NCBI GenBank assembly: GCA_002308635.1
Contig: DBWG01000092.1
Coordinates: forward strand, 297 to 6,507
Source of the DNA: Ruminococcaceae bacterium UBA1244
GTDB taxonomy: Bacteria > Bacillota > Clostridia > Oscillospirales > Acutalibacteraceae
DNA: 6,211 nt
Direction of reading: 5' to 3'
A program made the translations under genes and the position numbers. Under the pieces are notes generated by a model. The model did not search any database. It was not told the origin of the DNA and worked only from the letters and a program-made list of their open reading frames with translations. Positions 4,542 through 6,211 of the stretch are shown in pieces. Each line of letters opens with the position of its first letter. Position 1 is the stretch's first letter.

Positions 4542-5372
4542 TTATTCTGCCGGCTGTTTTACGTCCGGAAGGTCATCTGTTTCAGAAACATTGATCCTGA
4601 ACACCTTTTTTGCGACCGCTCCGGTGCTGTCCATAGCCTTCACGAGTATCCGGTATTTTGTTGCCGCCTTCGGTATCACAACAAACTCTGTCTTTTGCGA
4701 AAAGTCACTGACCGTATTCCAGTCCTTCTTTGAAGCTTTTTTGTAAAACACAGCAAAGCTGTAAGGCGGTTCTCCGCCCTCTGCGGAAGCATATACCCTT
4801 ATCTTTTTTCCTGGTGCGGTATTTTTCCGTGAGACACGGGATGTATTGACAAAATACTCTCCGTCAGCCGCTGCTGCGTCCGGAATACCTTCCTGATCCT
4901 CCGTTGATCGATCTTCGGAAACTTTTTCTTCCTGCGGGACAAGAGCTATGATATTGAACGGGATAGTCATTGTTCCGACGAAATTTCCCATAAAATAAAG
5001 GATGGCATTTGCCGTACCCGGCTGGACATTGTTTATGTATTCTATCATGTAATCAACGCCCTCCACAAGAGTGGTGCTGCCAAACTTTACAGCCACTTTC
5101 ATGTAGCACGGTTCGCCTGTATACAAAAACTCGGTGACATCCGCAAAAAAAGAAAGCGAACGTGCCTGAACAGGAGTGATCTCAAAGGTACGTTCTATAA
5201 CGCCCTTGAACTTTCCTTTTCCGGTAATTACCACATGGGCAGTCCCGACATTGATATTGTCGGTGATATCAACATCAAAATCCGTACCGTCATTAAGGAC
5301 ACGGTCGCCGATATTGAGGGTGAATTTTGGAGTGATAGGATCACCCGTATATATGTATGAATTATTGGACAA
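4542..5372 (-). CDS. Ig-like repeat protein without a signal peptide
   Basis: The protein has 276 residues. It has two tandem beta-sandwich repeats of the bacterial Ig-like 'YTG' type. Repeat 1, at about 6-65, runs from YIYTGDPITPKF through DGTDFDVDITDNINVGTAHVVITGKGKFKGV to RTFEI. Repeat 2, at about 82-141, runs from FLYTGEPC through EGVDYMIEYINNVQPGTANAILYFMGNFVG to PFNI. An acidic linker spans about 147-170. A third beta domain at about 184-262 (PGKKIRVYASAEGGEPPYSFAVFYKKASKKDW ... VKAMDSTGAVAKKVFRINV) resembles modules of ruminococcal surface proteins. Such repeats are normally exported and structural or adhesive; no enzyme motif is visible. There is no signal peptide, membrane anchor or sorting motif. 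The start is TTG at 5372 after AGGGGG, with an in-frame TAG just upstream, so a longer N-terminus is excluded without a frameshift. It has its own promoter. The specific role is unknown. Confidence 0.85.
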   Translation of the reverse strand: MSNNSYIYTGDPITPKFTLNIGDRVLNDGTDFDVDITDNINVGTAHVVITGKGKFKGVIERTFEITPVQARSLSFFADVTEFLYTGEPCYMKVAVKFGSTTLVEGVDYMIEYINNVQPGTANAILYFMGNFVGTMTIPFNIIALVPQEEKVSEDRSTEDQEGIPDAAAADGEYFVNTSRVSRKNTAPGKKIRVYASAEGGEPPYSFAVFYKKASKKDWNTVSDFSQKTEFVVIPKAATKYRILVKAMDSTGAVAKKVFRINVSETDDLPDVKQPAE

Positions 5373-5380
5373 GATAAAGA

Positions 5381-5386
5381 CCCCCT
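5381..5386 (-). promoter_or_regulatory. Ribosome binding site deciding a TTG start
   Basis: AGGGGG on the minus strand lies eight bases before TTG at 5372. The TAG at 5387-5385 closes the frame upstream, and the ATG at 5395 is out of frame. TTG is therefore the only supported start of the Ig-like protein. Confidence 0.7.
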
Positions 5387-5402
5387 ACTGAACATCCTCT
5401 AC

Positions 5403-5431
5403 ATTATACCATATTTCCAAAGAAAAGTCAC
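5403..5431 (-). promoter_or_regulatory. Sigma-A promoter of the Ig-like protein gene
   Basis: The -35 element GTGACT (5431-5426) is 17 bases from a perfect -10 TATAAT (5408-5403). The predicted start near 5396 gives a leader of only about 24 bases, filled mostly by the ribosome binding site. The remaining gap up to the deoD terminator is AT-rich with no further feature seen. Confidence 0.7.
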
Positions 5432-5507
5432 CCTTTTTTTATTAGTCTGAACCATAAATATCTTACAAAAAAAGCGAAAAATATTTTTACCCGTCTACTA
5501 TTTGTAC

Positions 5508-5541
5508 AAAAAACAGACCCACGACTGTCAAGTCATGGGTC
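5508..5541 (-). terminator. Intrinsic terminator of deoD
   Basis: GACCCATGACT (5541-5531) and AGTCGTGGGTC (5526-5516) form an 11-bp stem with one G-T pair and a TGAC loop, followed by TG and six T (5513-5508). It begins five bases after the deoD stop, a classic Rho-independent terminator. Confidence 0.88.
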
Positions 5542-5546
5542 ACAGT

Positions 5547-6211
5547 TCACAATGTAACGGCTGTTTCAAGTGCAAGTCTTATCATTTCATCAAAGCCATT
5601 TTCACGTTCATCAGACGAACAGCTCTCGCCCGTAAGCGGACAGTCTGATATAGTGCATATTGCAAGTGCTTTCTTCCCAAGTCTCGCAGCGTTAAAATAA
5701 AGCGCCGCACACTCCATTTCTACAGCAAGCACACCGGCCTTGCGCCACTCTGCAAGCTTGTTTGAGTCATCATAGAACACGTCAGTTGAATATATCTGAC
5801 CGACGCTGACCCTCTGCCTAAGCTCCTGAGACATCTGAAAGGCTCTGTAGAGAAGAGAAAAGTCCGCTGTTGGTGCAGGAGTTCCGGGAAGACCATACTG
5901 AGCCGCAAAATTTGAATTTGTCGCCGCAGACATCGCAAGAACGATCTCACGCAGCTTTACATCGGAGCTTACTGCGCCTGCCGTACCGATGCGGATAATA
6001 TTTTCAACATCATAAAAGCTGAACAGCTCGTATGAATATATCCCGATGGACGGCATACCCATACCGCTGCCCATAATGGAAACAGGAACTCCTTTATACT
6101 TTCCCGTATAGCCCAGCATACCCCTTACGGAAGTCACAAGCTTCGGCTCTTCAAGAAGGTTTTCAGCAGCATACTTTGCCCGGAGAGGGTCTCCCGGCAT
6201 AAGAACCGTCT
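5547..6211 (-). CDS. deoD: Purine nucleoside phosphorylase, DeoD type (5' end outside window)
   Basis: The enzyme splits purine (deoxy)ribonucleosides with phosphate into free base and (deoxy)ribose-1-phosphate in cytosolic salvage. The frame runs off the window: TVL precedes MPGDPLRAKY, where family members have about 20 more residues, so the Met codon at 6200 is internal. 220 residues are visible against about 239 in E. coli DeoD. In visible numbering, the phosphate-binding PGDP is at 5-8, VRGMLGYTGKYKG at 28-40, MGSGMGMPS at 46-54 and RIGTAGAV at 73-80. The nucleoside-binding VEMECAALY is at 163-171. ISD at 187-189 contains the Asp expected to act as general acid at the purine N7. An Arg in DERENGFDEMI (200-210) matches the usual C-terminal catalytic Arg position. 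These motifs place it in the hexameric DeoD group rather than the trimeric PNP group; uridine phosphorylase is less likely because of the SD pair. It ends with its own terminator. Confidence 0.93.
   Translation of the reverse strand, partial: TVLMPGDPLRAKYAAENLLEEPKLVTSVRGMLGYTGKYKGVPVSIMGSGMGMPSIGIYSYELFSFYDVENIIRIGTAGAVSSDVKLREIVLAMSAATNSNFAAQYGLPGTPAPTADFSLLYRAFQMSQELRQRVSVGQIYSTDVFYDDSNKLAEWRKAGVLAVEMECAALYFNAARLGKKALAICTISDCPLTGESCSSDERENGFDEMIRLALETAVTL

Noticed and set aside
4446..4733. Plus-strand open frame of 95 codons
   Set aside because: It crosses the ffs promoter and a terminator and is antisense to the Ig-like protein, with no ribosome binding site or recognisable content.
1..6211. 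CRISPR arrays, insertion sequences, prophage genes, toxin-antitoxin pairs
   Set aside because: No regular repeat-spacer pattern, transposase, integrase or paired small genes were seen on either strand; the window is mostly housekeeping genes.

Overview
The window looks like a chromosomal housekeeping segment from a Gram-positive Clostridia member, most likely a Ruminococcus-like member of the Oscillospiraceae. The pointers are the order ffs, dnaX, ybaB, recR; strong G-rich ribosome binding sites; a DnaX that ends soon after domain III, as in Firmicutes; and a protein built of the Ig-like 'YTG' repeats and the 'GGEPPYSFAVFYKK' type of beta domain common in ruminococcal surface proteins. The genus is an inference from style, not from a database match. 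Every gene I can support lies on the minus strand, so transcription runs from high to low coordinates.

Layout in the direction of transcription. (1) 6211-5547: a 5'-truncated purine nucleoside phosphorylase (deoD), closed by a textbook intrinsic terminator at 5508-5541. (2) 5431-4511: a single-gene unit with its own sigma-A promoter, a TTG-started protein with two Ig-like repeats and no signal peptide, and a probable terminator. (3) 4479-4252: the signal recognition particle RNA (ffs) with a near-consensus promoter and a terminator ending in eight U. (4) 4165-1551: dnaX, ybaB/ebfC and recR, the DNA polymerase III clamp-loader and recombination-mediator cluster. (5) 1477-651: smpB followed after seven bases by ssrA (tmRNA), the two parts of trans-translation; ssrA ends in a long hairpin that begins at its CCA end. 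(6) 603-523: a short intergenic inverted repeat. (7) 509-1: a promoter and the first 144 codons of an unidentified four-helix membrane protein, which runs off the window.

Functional links: DnaX loads the sliding clamp, and YbaB and RecR act in nucleoid and repair functions, so that block serves genome maintenance. SmpB and tmRNA form one ribosome-rescue machine. SRP RNA serves protein targeting. The nucleotide-salvage enzyme and the Ig-like protein are separate units.

I found no new multi-gene system here. The points most worth a second look are: an in-phase A AAA AAA heptamer in dnaX that would give a gamma-like short product; the Ig-like protein without an export signal; an extra hairpin at the 3' side of the SRP RNA; and the repeat cluster downstream of ssrA.
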